Notes: a model not told the origin generated them from the sequence alone. A DNA stretch of 64,000 nucleotides from Streptomyces niveus (GCF_002009175.1 NZ_CP018047.1:806001-870000); one strand, 5' to 3'. Counted from the first letter of the stretch, positions 20,075 through 31,284 are shown. Translations and numbers: made by a program.

Positions 20075-21316
20075 CTACCGCAGCGCCGCCGCGATCTTCG
20101 CGTCCGCCACCGTCGCGGCCGTCTCCGGGTCCTCACCCTGGAGGACGGCCGTCATGTACAGCTTGATCGGGTTGTCCAGCTCGACGTTGGCCCACTTCGG
20201 CGAGTTGGGCGTCGCGCGCCCCTCCGCCGCGCCCGCCGCCATCGCGGCCGTGGCCTCCTGGCCCTCGATGACATCCGCGAGCGTCGTCTTGTTCGGCACG
20301 TAGCTCATCGTCTTGGCCAGATCCGTCTGCCACTTCTCGCCCGCGAGCGCCTTGACCACCTCGACCGCCGCCGACCGGTGCGAGGAGTTCTTGGGGACGA
20401 TGAGGTCGGAGCCGCCGGTGAAGACCGCGCCGGGTGCCTCGGCGGTCTTGCCGGGGACCGGGAAGAAGCCGAGCTTGCCCTTGAGGTCCGGGTTCTTCTC
20501 CTCGATCTGGACCGCGGAGTTGGGGGTGTCGATGATCTGTGCGATGTCGCCCTTCGCGAACTCGCCCTCCTGCACCGGCTTGACCTCGTCGGAGTCCTTC
20601 GGGCCGTCGCCGAGCGCCTGCAGCTCCTTGTAGAACTTCATGCCCCTGATCGCCTCGGGGGTGTTGAGCCTGCCTTCCCACTCGCCGCCCGACTCGACCG
20701 CCAGTTCACCGTTCTCGTCCCAGATGAAACCGGAGAGGGTGTACCAGTCCTGACCGGCCAGATAGATGCCCTGCCGGCCCCCCCGGTCGAGCTGGGCCGT
20801 GATGTCCAGCCACTCGGCGCGGGTCTTGGGCAGTTCCTCGATGCCGGCCTCCGCGAAGAGGTCCTTGTTGTAGATGACGACGCGGTTGGCGGCGTACCAA
20901 GGTATGCCGAACTGTGAGCCGTTGATGCTCCCCGGCTCGGCGAGGCCCGGCAGCCAGTCCTCGCTGCCCAGGTCGCGTACGGACTCCAGCGTCAGGTCCC
21001 GCAGGCCGTTGCTCTCCGCGTACTGCGCGACCTGGGTGTTGCCGACCTCGATGATGTCCGGCGAGTCGTCGGAGTCCAGCGCGGCCATCACCTTCTTGCC
21101 GATCCCGGTCCACTCCTGGATCTCGACCTTCAGCTCGACCGAGGGGTTCTCCTTCTCGTACGCCTCGGTGAACCGGTCCAGGTACGCCGTGGAGACGCTG
21201 TCCTTCATGAGCCAGATGGTGATGACCTTGTCGTCGCCGCCGGGGAGCATCCCGCATCCCACGAGTGCTACGGAGGACGCGAACACGGCGGATCCGACAA
21301 GGAAGCGGTTTTTCAC
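20075..21316 (-). CDS. orphan extracellular solute-binding lipoprotein (sugar ABC type)
   Basis: 413 aa from the GTG at 21316, preceded by GAAGGTGA at good spacing. A lipoprotein signal peptide (KNRFLVGSAVFASSVALVGC) ends at the lipobox Cys21. The mature part is a family 1 carbohydrate-binding protein: ITIWLMKDS, FTEAYEKENPSV, PDIIEVGNTQVAQY, GIPWYAANRVVIYN and GGSDLIVPKNSSHRSAA. No permease or ATPase gene flanks it, so it must work with a distant transporter, perhaps sharing an MsiK-type ATPase. A 12-bp dyad resembling a DasR/GntR site lies about 90 bp upstream. Which sugar it binds cannot be told from sequence. Confidence 0.92.
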   Translation of the reverse strand: MKNRFLVGSAVFASSVALVGCGMLPGGDDKVITIWLMKDSVSTAYLDRFTEAYEKENPSVELKVEIQEWTGIGKKVMAALDSDDSPDIIEVGNTQVAQYAESNGLRDLTLESVRDLGSEDWLPGLAEPGSINGSQFGIPWYAANRVVIYNKDLFAEAGIEELPKTRAEWLDITAQLDRGGRQGIYLAGQDWYTLSGFIWDENGELAVESGGEWEGRLNTPEAIRGMKFYKELQALGDGPKDSDEVKPVQEGEFAKGDIAQIIDTPNSAVQIEEKNPDLKGKLGFFPVPGKTAEAPGAVFTGGSDLIVPKNSSHRSAAVEVVKALAGEKWQTDLAKTMSYVPNKTTLADVIEGQEATAAMAAGAAEGRATPNSPKWANVELDNPIKLYMTAVLQGEDPETAATVADAKIAAALR

Positions 21317-21403
21317 GTAGGTCACCTTCTGGCATGCGGCAGATAAGAGTGAAACCCGACGTGGGGGGAGCAACCGGTGCTCGCACGGGCATTGGCGCGA
21401 TTT

Positions 21404-21415
21404 TGGTATGGACCA
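21404..21415. promoter_or_regulatory. dre-like dyad upstream of the solute-binding lipoprotein
   Basis: TGGTATGGACCA is TGGT-N4-ACCA, an inverted repeat resembling the GntR/HutC-type DasR site (consensus near TGGTCTAGACCA). It lies 88 bp upstream of the lipoprotein GTG in a relatively AT-containing patch and about 140 bp upstream of the divergent dodecin gene. If real, it would place the binding protein in an aminosugar regulon. Assigned by motif only. Confidence 0.4.
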
Positions 21416-21553
21416 GGGGACCGGTCAAGCCCCGTGCCCGCGCGCGGGCTGTCCGGCGCGCCCTCCACGCCGCCTTCTCCTGCCGCGCGCACCGCCGCCC
21501 GGTGGGGCACGGTGGAGTGACACCGTGACCGGCGCGGAGAGGAGACCGACCCC

Positions 21554-21778
21554 ATGAGCAACCACACCTACCGGGTCACCGAGATCTACGGCACCTCCGA
21601 GGCGGGCGTGGACGAGGCCATCCGTAACGGAATCGGCCGGGCGTCCCAGACCCTCCGCGGGCTCGACTGGTTCGAGGTGACGCAGGTCCGCGGCCATATC
21701 GTCGACGGGCAGATCGAGCACTACCAGGTCGGGCTCAAGGTCGGCTTCCGCCTGGAGGACGGCGACACGGCGGGCTGA
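21554..21778 (+). CDS. dodecin
   Basis: 74 aa, typical for dodecin, the small dodecameric flavin-binding storage protein. The family pattern VTEIYGTSEAGVDEAI, then LRGLDWFEVTQVRGHI and HYQVGLKVGFRLE is complete, including the Trp that stacks on flavin. It probably buffers FMN or CoA. Start context: GGAGAGGAGACCGACCCC precedes the ATG. Monocistronic and divergent from the solute-binding lipoprotein. Confidence 0.95.
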   Translation: MSNHTYRVTEIYGTSEAGVDEAIRNGIGRASQTLRGLDWFEVTQVRGHIVDGQIEHYQVGLKVGFRLEDGDTAG

Positions 21779-21857
21779 GTCCGGCGCCGTACCGCTGCCT
21801 CGACGCCGCACCGCCTCGACAGTGGGTCACCCTCCCCGCTCGCCGACGGGACGCGTC

Positions 21858-22379
21858 TCAGGTGCGCCCTTCGCGCTCCTGCCCGTCCTTCAGCGCCTGT
21901 GACGTGCTCGCCCAGCGGGCGCGTACGACCCGGAAACCGGCACGCTCGACGGCGTCGCACACCAGCTCGTCGTCGTCCACGAGCACGCGGATCTCGCGCT
22001 TCGCGGCCAGCGCGCGCAACCGTTCCACCTTGGTGGTGCGGGCGGGCCTCCGGTCGTCGTTGCGGCGCATGAACACCCGGCCGTCCGGCAGTCCGTTCGC
22101 CCGCAGCCAGGTCAGCGTGTCCGCGCGGCAGCGCTCGGGGCGGCCGGTCAGATAGACGATCTCGCACTCGTCGGCGCTCTTGAGGACCAGCGCCACCCCC
22201 TCGGCCAGCGGTGTGTCGTCGCCCGCCGCGTCGAAGAAGCCGTTCCAGTCCTTCGGCCTGCGCTCCAGGAAGTGCTGGCGGTGCGCGGTCTCGGCGAGCG
22301 TCCCGTCCAGATCGAATACGGCCAGTGGTCTGCTGTCGCCTGTCATACGCCTGTCCGTCACACGCCTGTTGTCCGTCAC
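21858..22379 (-). CDS. HAD-family phosphatase (polynucleotide kinase-phosphatase domain type)
   Basis: 173 aa from a GTG at 22379, or 162 from ATG 22346. HAD motif I is VFDLDGTLAET, motif II is VYLTGRPERCR and motif III/IV is VLVDDDELVCDAV; no kinase domain is present. The arrangement (TGRPE then LPDGRVFMRR) resembles the phosphatase half of T4-type polynucleotide kinases, but the substrate is unknown. The GTG lies 6 nt after TAGGCT, which would suit a leaderless message. GTGACGGACA occurs twice within the first ten codons, leaving the true start uncertain. Confidence 0.78.
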   Translation of the reverse strand: MTDNRRVTDRRMTGDSRPLAVFDLDGTLAETAHRQHFLERRPKDWNGFFDAAGDDTPLAEGVALVLKSADECEIVYLTGRPERCRADTLTWLRANGLPDGRVFMRRNDDRRPARTTKVERLRALAAKREIRVLVDDDELVCDAVERAGFRVVRARWASTSQALKDGQEREGRT

Positions 22380-22437
22380 ACGCCCAGCCTAGAGAAGGGC
22401 CCGGGAATCCTGGCGCCGCGTCACTGTTGAACAGGAC

Positions 22438-23493
22438 GTGAGCTCAGTGATCGCGAACACCCGATTCTCCGTACTCGACCGGTCCCGCACCCGTGAGGGC
22501 CAGGACGCCCCCGAGGCGCTGCGCGACACCGTGCGCCTCGCGCGGCGGCTGGAAGCGCTCGGCTACCACCGCTTCTGGGTCTCCGAGCACCACAGCGTGC
22601 CCGGTGTCGCGGGCTCGGCGCCCACGGTCCTGGCCGCAGCCGTGGCCGCCGCGACCTCCACGATCCGCGTCGGTACGGGCGGGGTGATGCTGCCCAACCA
22701 CCGGCCGCTCGTGGTGGCCGAGCAGTTCGGGGTCCTGGAGTCGCTGTTCCCCGGCCGGATCGACATGGGCATCGGCCGCTCGGTCGGTTTCACGGACGGG
22801 ATCCGCCGGGCGCTCGGCAAGGACAAGCGAGCGGTCCGGGACCCCGAGGACTTCGCCGGGCAGATCGGGGAACTGCTCGGCTGGTTCACCGGCGATCAGG
22901 ACCTCTTCCCGCAGGTCCACGCCCTGCCCGCCGAGGGCCTGCGGCCCGAGCCGTTCGTCCTGGCCATGGGCGAGGGCGCGGACATCGCCGCGGCGGCCGG
23001 TCTGCCCATGGTGGTGGGCGACCTGCGCGGCCGCGAGCGCATGCTGCGGGCCGTGGAGCGCTATCGAGAGGGCTTCCGCCCCTCCGTCTGGTCGGACCGG
23101 CCGCATGTCATCGTCGCGGGGACGGTGGCGGTCGCCGCGAGCGAGGAGGAGGCGCGCCGGCTGCTGATACCCGAGGCGTGGTCGATGGCCCACTCCCGTA
23201 CCCGCGGCGTCTTCCCGCCACTCGCCCCGGCCGAGCGGATCGAGACACTGACGATGACCGCGAAGGAGCGGGAGTTCTACGAGTCGGGGCTCCGCGGCCA
23301 TGTCCACGGCACCGAGGAACAGGTCGCCGACGCCCTGGAGTCGGTGATCAGGGAGAGCGCCGCCGACGAGGTGCTGGTGACGACCAGTACGTACGACCGC
23401 GACGCGCTCCTGGAATCCTTCACCCGGCTGGCAGGGGTCGCGGGACTGGGCCCGGTCCCTGTGCCCAACCCGCCGACCTTTTCAGCGGGTTGA
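22438..23493 (+). CDS. LLM-class flavin-dependent oxidoreductase
   Basis: 351 aa. A luciferase-like monooxygenase of the single-subunit type often called MsnO8. Motifs are LARRLEALGYHRFWVSEHH, then VGTGGVMLPNHRPLVVAEQF and FPGRIDMGIGRS, which form the flavin/F420-binding TIM barrel. Whether it uses FMNH2 or F420H2 cannot be decided. The GTG at 22438 follows ACAGGA very closely; 58 bp separate it from the divergent HAD gene. Convergent with sdhB across 18 bp. Substrate unknown. Confidence 0.9.
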   Translation: MSSVIANTRFSVLDRSRTREGQDAPEALRDTVRLARRLEALGYHRFWVSEHHSVPGVAGSAPTVLAAAVAAATSTIRVGTGGVMLPNHRPLVVAEQFGVLESLFPGRIDMGIGRSVGFTDGIRRALGKDKRAVRDPEDFAGQIGELLGWFTGDQDLFPQVHALPAEGLRPEPFVLAMGEGADIAAAAGLPMVVGDLRGRERMLRAVERYREGFRPSVWSDRPHVIVAGTVAVAASEEEARRLLIPEAWSMAHSRTRGVFPPLAPAERIETLTMTAKEREFYESGLRGHVHGTEEQVADALESVIRESAADEVLVTTSTYDRDALLESFTRLAGVAGLGPVPVPNPPTFSAG

Positions 23494-23511
23494 GGACGGG
23501 AACGACAGGCC

Positions 23512-24254
23512 CTACCGCGCCACCCTGCGGGTCGCCCGCAGCCACTCCTTGTTCATGGCCGTGATCGACGGGAGCGGGATGCCCTTCGGGCAGGCCGTCG
23601 CGCACTCGCCGGCCAGGGTGCAGCCGCCGAAGCCCTCGTCGTCCATGGTCGCGACCATGTCCAGGACGCGGGTCTCGCGCTCCGGAGCGCCCTGGGGCAG
23701 CACGTTGAGGTGGTTGACCTTGGCCGAGGTGAAGAGCATCGCCGAGCCGTTGGGGCACGCGGCCACGCACGCGCCGCAGCCGATGCACTCGGCGTGCTCG
23801 AACGCGAAGTCGGCGTCGGCCTTGGGCACGGGAGTGGCGTGGGCCTCGGGGGCGGAGCCGGTGGGGGCGCTGATGTAGCCGCCGGCGCCGATGATCCGGT
23901 CGAAGGCCGACCGGTCCACGACCAGGTCCTTGACGACGGGGAACGCCCCGGCCCGCCACGGCTCGACGTCGATCGTGTCGCCGTCGTCGAAGTGGCGCAT
24001 GTGGAGCTGGCACGTGGTGGTGCGTTCCGGGCCGTGGGCGTCGCCGTTGATGACGACACCGCAGGCGCCGCAGATGCCCTCACGGCAGTCGTGGTCGAAG
24101 GCGACCGGGTCGTCGCCGTCGAGGATCAGGCGCTCGTTGAGCGAGTCGAGCATCTCCAGGAACGACATGTCCTCGGAGATGCCGTCGATGTCGTACGTGA
24201 CCATGGCGCCGGTGGCGTCGGCGGCGCTCTGCCGCCAGACGCGCAGGGTGAGCC

Positions 24255-24258
<4 letters not shown>
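23512..24258 (-). CDS. sdhB: succinate dehydrogenase iron-sulfur subunit
   Basis: 248 aa. The [2Fe-2S] motif is [10 protein letters not shown] with a later Cys in TTTCQLHM. The [4Fe-4S]/[3Fe-4S] motifs are [16 protein letters not shown] and [13 protein letters not shown]. It carries electrons from SdhA flavin to the membrane subunit. The ATG at 24258 overlaps the sdhA stop (ATGA). The open frame extends far upstream, but that part is antisense-type shadow inside sdhA. It is the last gene of sdhCAB. Confidence 0.95.
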
Positions 24259-26219
<1,961 letters not shown>

Positions 26220-26220
26220 G

Positions 26221-26976
26221 TCAGCTCACCACTCCGGTCATGACGCCTACGGGCAGGGAGATGAAGCCGACGGTCAGCACCAGCGCGAGGCCGTTGGCCA
26301 TGATCTTCAGTACGCGGTCACGGGTGGCGCTGCCCATGCCGAGGGTCTGTGCGGCGCTCCAGAAGCCGTGCCGGACGTGCATGCCGACGGCGAGCATCGC
26401 GGTGATGTAGATGACGTTGCCGTACCAGGTGGAGAAGGTGGCGACGACGTTCTCGTACGGGTGGCCCGGCTGCGCGTTCTCGTTGACGGTGAGCGTCGTG
26501 AGGTCCAGCAGGTGCCAGACGATGAACAGCGCCAGGATGATGCCGCCCCAGCGCATGGTGCGTGTGGCGTAGCTGGCGCGGCGGCGCTTGTGTACGTAGG
26601 CGGTGGGGCGGGCGGCGATGTCGCGGCGGCTGAGCTGGTACGCGCAGACGCCGTGCAGGACGACGGCGGCGAGCAGTACGACGCGCACGATCCACAGGGC
26701 CCATTCGTGGTGCAGGACGGGCGCGCCCATGGTCCGCAGCCAGTGTCCGTACTCGTTGAACTCACCGGGACCGAAGAAGATCTTGAGGTTGCCCAGCAGA
26801 TGCGCGACGAGGTAGCCGAGCAGGATCAGGCCGCTGACGGCCATGACGGCCTTCTTGCCGACCGTGGAGCCCCAGAGGGTGCCCAGCACCGAGGGCCGCT
26901 TGCCGGGGCGGCCGCCGGCCGGTCCGCCGCCCGCCTTCCGGTCCGCCCGTTTGTCCGTACGTGTTGCCAGAGCCAT
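26221..26976 (-). CDS. sdhC: succinate dehydrogenase cytochrome b subunit
   Basis: 251 aa from the ATG at 26976. After a basic N-terminus come five hydrophobic helices, beginning with [20 protein letters not shown], which carries a haem-ligand His. Other candidate haem His residues lie in later helices, so this is the single-polypeptide (type B) membrane anchor and no sdhD is needed. It passes electrons to menaquinone. TTGGAC (complement of 27009-27014) and TACCGT just before the ATG could form a leaderless promoter with a 19-nt spacer. The gene is divergent from a LysR regulator. Confidence 0.92.
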   Translation of the reverse strand: MALATRTDKRADRKAGGGPAGGRPGKRPSVLGTLWGSTVGKKAVMAVSGLILLGYLVAHLLGNLKIFFGPGEFNEYGHWLRTMGAPVLHHEWALWIVRVVLLAAVVLHGVCAYQLSRRDIAARPTAYVHKRRRASYATRTMRWGGIILALFIVWHLLDLTTLTVNENAQPGHPYENVVATFSTWYGNVIYITAMLAVGMHVRHGFWSAAQTLGMGSATRDRVLKIMANGLALVLTVGFISLPVGVMTGVVS

Positions 26977-27014
26977 GACACGCACGGTAGGGCTGGGGAT
27001 ACCGAGAGGTCCAA

Positions 27015-27050
27015 GACATGGTTCGGCTCATGTCCATAGGCCCTGCCTAT
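27015..27050. promoter_or_regulatory. two dyads, including an LTTR box, between sdhC and the LysR gene
   Basis: ATAGGCCCTGCCTAT (27036-27050) is a perfect inverted repeat fitting the LysR T-N11-A rule (ATA-N9-TAT). Beside it, GACATG-N8-CATGTC (27015-27034) is a second perfect inverted repeat. The second dyad abuts the putative sdhC -35 box (27009-27014). This is the layout of a divergent LysR-type activator with recognition and activation sites. Confidence 0.65.
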
Positions 27051-27071
27051 CGTGGGGCCTACCATGGCCGG

Positions 27072-28016
27072 ATGCAGTTCCAGCAGCTCGTCTACTTCGT
27101 CGCCGTCGCGGAGACCCTGCACTTCACCAGGGCCGCCGAGCGGGTGCATGTCTCCCAGCCCTCGCTCTCCCAGCAGATCCGGGCCCTGGAGAAGGAGCTG
27201 GGCGCTGAGCTGTTCGGGCGGGCGCGGGGCAATGTCGCGCTCACCGACGCGGGCGAGGCCCTGCTGCCGACGGCCCGGCGGATCCTCGCCGACGCGGAGA
27301 CCGCGCGCCACGAGGTGCAGGAGCTGGTCCAGCTGCGGCGCGGCCGGGTACGGCTCGGCGCGCCGCCGAGCCTCTGTACGGGTCTGCTGCCCGAGGTGCT
27401 GCGCGAGTTCCACGACCGGCATCCGGCCATCGAGCTGCTGATCGAGGAGAGCGGTTCGCACGATCTCGTACGCGAACTGGCGCGCGGCGCCCTGGACTTC
27501 GCCCTGGTGGTGCTCCCGCTGCCGACGCCGTCACCGGCTCTGACGACGGTCGAGCTGCTGCACGAGGACCTGGTCGTGGTCTCGTCGGCGGCGGCGCCCG
27601 GTCCGCGCAGGCCGGTCCGGATCTCCGATCTGCGCGGTGAGCAGCTGGTGATGTTCCGGCAGGGTTACGACCTGCGGGAGCTGACCGTGGCCGCCTGCCG
27701 GGCCGAAGGATTCGAGCCGACATTCACCGTCGAGGGCGGCGAGATGGACGCCGTACTCGGTTTCGTGCGCGCCGGTCTCGGGGTGGCGGTGGTGCCGAGC
27801 ATGGTGGCGCAGCAGGCGGGGCGCGATCTGCGGGTGACGCCGCTGGCGCCGCCGGGGCTGCGCCGTACGATCGCGCTCGCGCACCGCAGCGACGTCGCGC
27901 CCCCGCGCGCGGCGCGCGAACTCCAGAAGGTGCTGTTCAGCACACGGGCGCGGAGCGGTACGGGCGGCGGTACGGGCGACGGCCGTGCCGGGGAGCCGGG
28001 CACGCGACGCGCGTAG
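27072..28016 (+). CDS. LysR-family regulator divergent from sdhCAB
   Basis: 314 aa from the ATG at 27072 (MQFQQLVYF), the usual N-terminus of the family; a longer frame starts at 27018 but would run through the operator dyads. The winged HTH is VAETLHFTRAAERVHVSQPSL, then ALEKELGAELF. The effector domain follows (VRLGAPPSLCTGLLPEVL, and VVPSMVAQQ). A basic low-complexity tail ends the protein. It probably controls sdhCAB and itself, since two dyads lie in the shared 95-bp region. The effector is unknown; succinate or another C4 acid would be a natural guess. Confidence 0.93.
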   Translation: MQFQQLVYFVAVAETLHFTRAAERVHVSQPSLSQQIRALEKELGAELFGRARGNVALTDAGEALLPTARRILADAETARHEVQELVQLRRGRVRLGAPPSLCTGLLPEVLREFHDRHPAIELLIEESGSHDLVRELARGALDFALVVLPLPTPSPALTTVELLHEDLVVVSSAAAPGPRRPVRISDLRGEQLVMFRQGYDLRELTVAACRAEGFEPTFTVEGGEMDAVLGFVRAGLGVAVVPSMVAQQAGRDLRVTPLAPPGLRRTIALAHRSDVAPPRAARELQKVLFSTRARSGTGGGTGDGRAGEPGTRRA

Positions 28017-28048
28017 CGGAGCGGGTGGCCGGACGGCCACCCGCTCCG
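28017..28048. terminator. bidirectional terminator between LysR and rmdA
   Basis: Perfect 14-bp stem CGGAGCGGGTGGCC (28017-28030), loop GGAC, right arm 28035-28048. It begins immediately after the LysR stop and ends 7 nt before the end of the convergent rmdA-like gene. Confidence 0.75.
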
Positions 28049-28055
28049 GACGGGG

Positions 28056-30323
28056 TCAGACCGCGTCGGCCAGCGACAGGGTGTGCAGCATCTCGGGCGG
28101 GCCCGGACGCGCGTAGTACCAGCCCTGAGCCGTGTCACAGCCCAGCCTTCGCAGGTGGTCCGCCTGTGTCCCGGTCTCCACGCCCTCGACAGTCACGGCC
28201 AGTTCGAGGCTGTGGGCGAGCGAGACGATCCCCTCGACGATCTTGATGTCGACGGCGTCGGCCGGATGCTGCTGCATCCCCTGCGTGAAGGAGCGGTCCA
28301 GCTTGAGCACGCTCACCGGCAGCCTGCGCAGATTGGCGAGGTTGGAGTAGCCGGTGCCGAAGTCGTCGAGCGCGATGTCGACGCCCATCTCGGCGAGCTG
28401 CCGCAGCGGTTTGAGCAGATCCTCGTCCGCGCCGATCAGCGCGGACTCGGTGACCTCCAGGCAGAGCGAGCCCGGCGCGAGGCCGACCCGCTCCAGCACC
28501 TCCACCGTGTCGGCGACGAGGCCGGGATGGTGCAGCTGGGCCGGTGAGAGGTTGACGTTGATCCGCACCGGTCCCGCGAACGTGCCGGCCGCCAGCTCCT
28601 CCTGCCACGCCCTGGCCTGGCGCACGGACTGTTCGAGCACCCAGCGCCCGAGCGGCACGATCAGCCCGGTGTGCTCGGCGAGCGGGATGAACCGGTCCGG
28701 GCTGAGTACCCCGTGGGTGGGGTGGCTCCAGCGCACCAGCGCCTCGGCGCCGTGCACCTTGCCGTCGGCGAGATGCACCAGCGGCTGGTACTCGATGAAG
28801 AACTCGCCGCGCTCCAGCGCGGTCGGCAGCGCCGTGGTGAGCCCGTGCCGGGTGATGGCGCGGGCGTCGGCCTCGGGGTCGGCGTGCTCGAACCGGTTGC
28901 CGCCCGCCGACTTGGCCCGGTACATCGTGATGTCGGCGCTGCGCAGCACCTCGGCCGCGGTGCACTCGCCCGCCTTGCCCTCCACGATGCCGATGCTGCC
29001 CCGGACGGTGAACTCACGGCCGTCCAGGCTGATCGGGGTGGCGAGCGCGCCGAGGATGCGTGACGCGAGGTCGTTCACCTCGCGTACGGAGTCGGGCCCC
29101 GTGGTCAGCGCCACGAACTCGTCGCCGCCGAGCCTGGCCACCATTTCGCCGGGCGCCGTGGCGCAGCTCTGGAGCCGGTCGGCGACCTCGACCAGCATCC
29201 GGTCACCGGCGGAGTGGCCGAGGCTGTCGTTGATCGCCTTGAAGCCGTCGAGATCGAGGTAGCAGAGGCCGAAGCGGGCCGGCTGCGGGGTCGCCTTCGC
29301 GACCTCCTTCGCTGCCTCCTTCGCGAGTTCCTTCGCCGGCTCTCCCGCGGGCTCCTTCGCCGTCTCCCTGGCGGGGGTGAGCGCCTTCTCCAGGCGCTCG
29401 AAGAACAGCGTCCTGTTGGGCAGTCCGGTGAGGGCGTCGTGGGTCGCCTCGTAGCGCAGCCGCAGATTGAGCAGCCGCCGCTCGGTGGTGTCCTCGAGCA
29501 GGGCCAGTTGGTACTGCGGCACGCCCTCGACGTCCCGGAGCAGCGAGACCGTCAGATTGGTCCACAGGACGGTGCCGTCGTTACGGAAGAACGGTTTCTC
29601 CGTCCGGAAGCTCTCACGTTCGCCGCGAACCAGCTCGCCGTGCATCCGCCAGACCTGCGGTCCGTCGTCGGGGTGCACCCACTCGCCGACGTTCCTGCTG
29701 CGGACATGGTGTTCGAGGCCGCCGAGCATCTGGGTGAGGGTGTTGTTGACCTCCAGCACATGGCCGTCGAGGTCGGCGATGCCGATGCCGATCGCCGCGC
29801 CCTCGAACACCGCGCGGAACCGGGCCTCTGTGGCGTGCAGCGCGTCCTCGGCGACCCGGCGCGCCGCGAGCGCGGAGCGCGCGATGGCCTCCTGCTCGGT
29901 GAGGGTGCGTTCGCGCAGCGCCAGGGCGAACCCGGCGGCGAGCGCGTGCTGGAGCCGGGCGCAGCGCGCCCGCAGCTCCTCCGCGGCCAGTTCTCCGGCC
30001 CGATCGGCCGACGCGCCGCAGTAGAGCACCAGATAGGCGTCGACGACGCCCAGGGAGCGGGCGAGCGTCTCCGGGTCAGTGCAGTGCACGGCCACCAGCG
30101 CGGCCCCGACGCCGTGCGCGGGCGTGGCGTCGAAGATCTTGTCGTGCAGAGCGTCCCTCAACCGGCGTGCCAGGGGCAGCAGATGCTGTTCGAACTCGGG
30201 CCGGGTCAGTGACGTGGCCGTCGCGGGGAAGATCGCCCGGCTCCAGATCGTCGCGAACCGCCTGAGCCGGTCCTCCAGTCCGTCCGGTTCCGCCGCTTCG
30301 TCGGGGACCTCCGCCGGAACCAT
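28056..30323 (-). CDS. rmdA: PAS-GGDEF-EAL c-di-GMP turnover protein (RmdA-like)
   Basis: 755 aa. Domain order: an N-terminal helical region (1-155), PAS (about 160-275), GGDEF (about 290-480) and EAL (about 500-745). The GGDEF signature RLGGDEFVAL is intact, as is the EAL signature (GAEALVRW) with DDFGTGYSNL and the late Glu in VEGVE. No membrane segment is present. The architecture and the neighbouring genes match RmdA (SCO0928 in S. coelicolor), described as a c-di-GMP phosphodiesterase affecting development; this identification is from memory. An Ala-Lys-Glu repeat insertion (about residues 315-340) interrupts the GGDEF domain. A GTG at 30326 overlapping the upstream stop (GTGA) is an alternative start. 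Confidence 0.88.
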   Translation of the reverse strand: MVPAEVPDEAAEPDGLEDRLRRFATIWSRAIFPATATSLTRPEFEQHLLPLARRLRDALHDKIFDATPAHGVGAALVAVHCTDPETLARSLGVVDAYLVLYCGASADRAGELAAEELRARCARLQHALAAGFALALRERTLTEQEAIARSALAARRVAEDALHATEARFRAVFEGAAIGIGIADLDGHVLEVNNTLTQMLGGLEHHVRSRNVGEWVHPDDGPQVWRMHGELVRGERESFRTEKPFFRNDGTVLWTNLTVSLLRDVEGVPQYQLALLEDTTERRLLNLRLRYEATHDALTGLPNRTLFFERLEKALTPARETAKEPAGEPAKELAKEAAKEVAKATPQPARFGLCYLDLDGFKAINDSLGHSAGDRMLVEVADRLQSCATAPGEMVARLGGDEFVALTTGPDSVREVNDLASRILGALATPISLDGREFTVRGSIGIVEGKAGECTAAEVLRSADITMYRAKSAGGNRFEHADPEADARAITRHGLTTALPTALERGEFFIEYQPLVHLADGKVHGAEALVRWSHPTHGVLSPDRFIPLAEHTGLIVPLGRWVLEQSVRQARAWQEELAAGTFAGPVRINVNLSPAQLHHPGLVADTVEVLERVGLAPGSLCLEVTESALIGADEDLLKPLRQLAEMGVDIALDDFGTGYSNLANLRRLPVSVLKLDRSFTQGMQQHPADAVDIKIVEGIVSLAHSLELAVTVEGVETGTQADHLRRLGCDTAQGWYYARPGPPEMLHTLSLADAV

Positions 30324-31135
30324 CACGCCTTGCGTCCCACGCCGGCGAACCCCGACGACGCGTAGGGGTCCTCCGGGCCGTCGGGGCTCTCGGGCCGCCA
30401 GTTCCCCATGGGCACCAGACCGGGGTCGACGAGGTCGCAGCCGTCGAAGAACCGGGCGATCTCCTCGCGCGTCCGCATGACCAGCGGGTTGCGGATGTCC
30501 TTGTAGACGCCGACCGTGCCGGCGACCCGTTCCTGGGGCAGCGGGATGCCCGCGTACGAGGCGTGGCACACGACGACGACGCTGCCGGGGGCGAGCGCCT
30601 CGGTCAGCTCGGCGACGGCCTGGAAGGGTTTGTCCTCGTCCTCCAGGAAGTGCAGGACGGAGACCAGCAGCAGGCCGACCGGGCGGCTCAGGTCGAGGAG
30701 TCCCCGGACCTCGGGGCTGTCGAGGATCTGCCGGGGTCTGCGGAGATCGGCGGCCAGGACACCGGCCTTGTCGTCGCCCTCCAGCACCGCCTTGCTGTGG
30801 GCCACGGCGACCGGGTCGTGGTCGACGTACATGACCCTGGTGTCCGGGTCGGCGGCCCGGGCGACCTCGTGGACGTTGCCGAACGTGGGAATGCCGGAGC
30901 CGATGTCGAGGAACTGGGTCACGCCCTCGCCGATGGCGAAACGGACGGCGCGCCGCATGAACGCACGATTCGCCTGCATGATCTTGGGAAGTCCCGGCAT
31001 GAACTCCATTGCCCTACGGGCCGCTTCCCTGTCCACTTCGAAATTGTGCGAACCGCCCAAATAGTAGTCATAAATGCGGGAAACGCTCGGCACCGATATG
31101 TCGATGCCCTGCGGTGCCCAGGCGGGACGCTCCAT
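30323..31135 (-). CDS. DUF574/PF04672 SAM-dependent methyltransferase
   Basis: 270 aa from the ATG at 31135, preceded by GGAG with 6-nt spacing; TTG codons upstream are less likely starts. Family landmarks are SVSRIYDYYLGGSHNFEVDR, then NRAFMRRAVRF, the SAM-binding QFLDIGSGIPT, VMYVDHDPVAV and CDLVDPGLVPMGNWRP. This family is greatly expanded in actinomycetes, has a clear Rossmann fold, and its substrates are mostly unknown. The stop codon overlaps the start of the RmdA-like gene, so the two are co-translated. Confidence 0.93.
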   Translation of the reverse strand: MERPAWAPQGIDISVPSVSRIYDYYLGGSHNFEVDREAARRAMEFMPGLPKIMQANRAFMRRAVRFAIGEGVTQFLDIGSGIPTFGNVHEVARAADPDTRVMYVDHDPVAVAHSKAVLEGDDKAGVLAADLRRPRQILDSPEVRGLLDLSRPVGLLLVSVLHFLEDEDKPFQAVAELTEALAPGSVVVVCHASYAGIPLPQERVAGTVGVYKDIRNPLVMRTREEIARFFDGCDLVDPGLVPMGNWRPESPDGPEDPYASSGFAGVGRKA

Positions 31136-31284
31136 CGAGATCTCCAACAAGTCGCCACGGGTGAACGGCCTTGTACATGGCCGGTGTTCGAGCCGAGGCT
31201 ACTGATCGCCCGCCAAGAGAGCGAGCTGAAACGGAAATTAGCGGTCCGTTCTCGGTCACACCTGAACCCTGACATGCAAACGGC

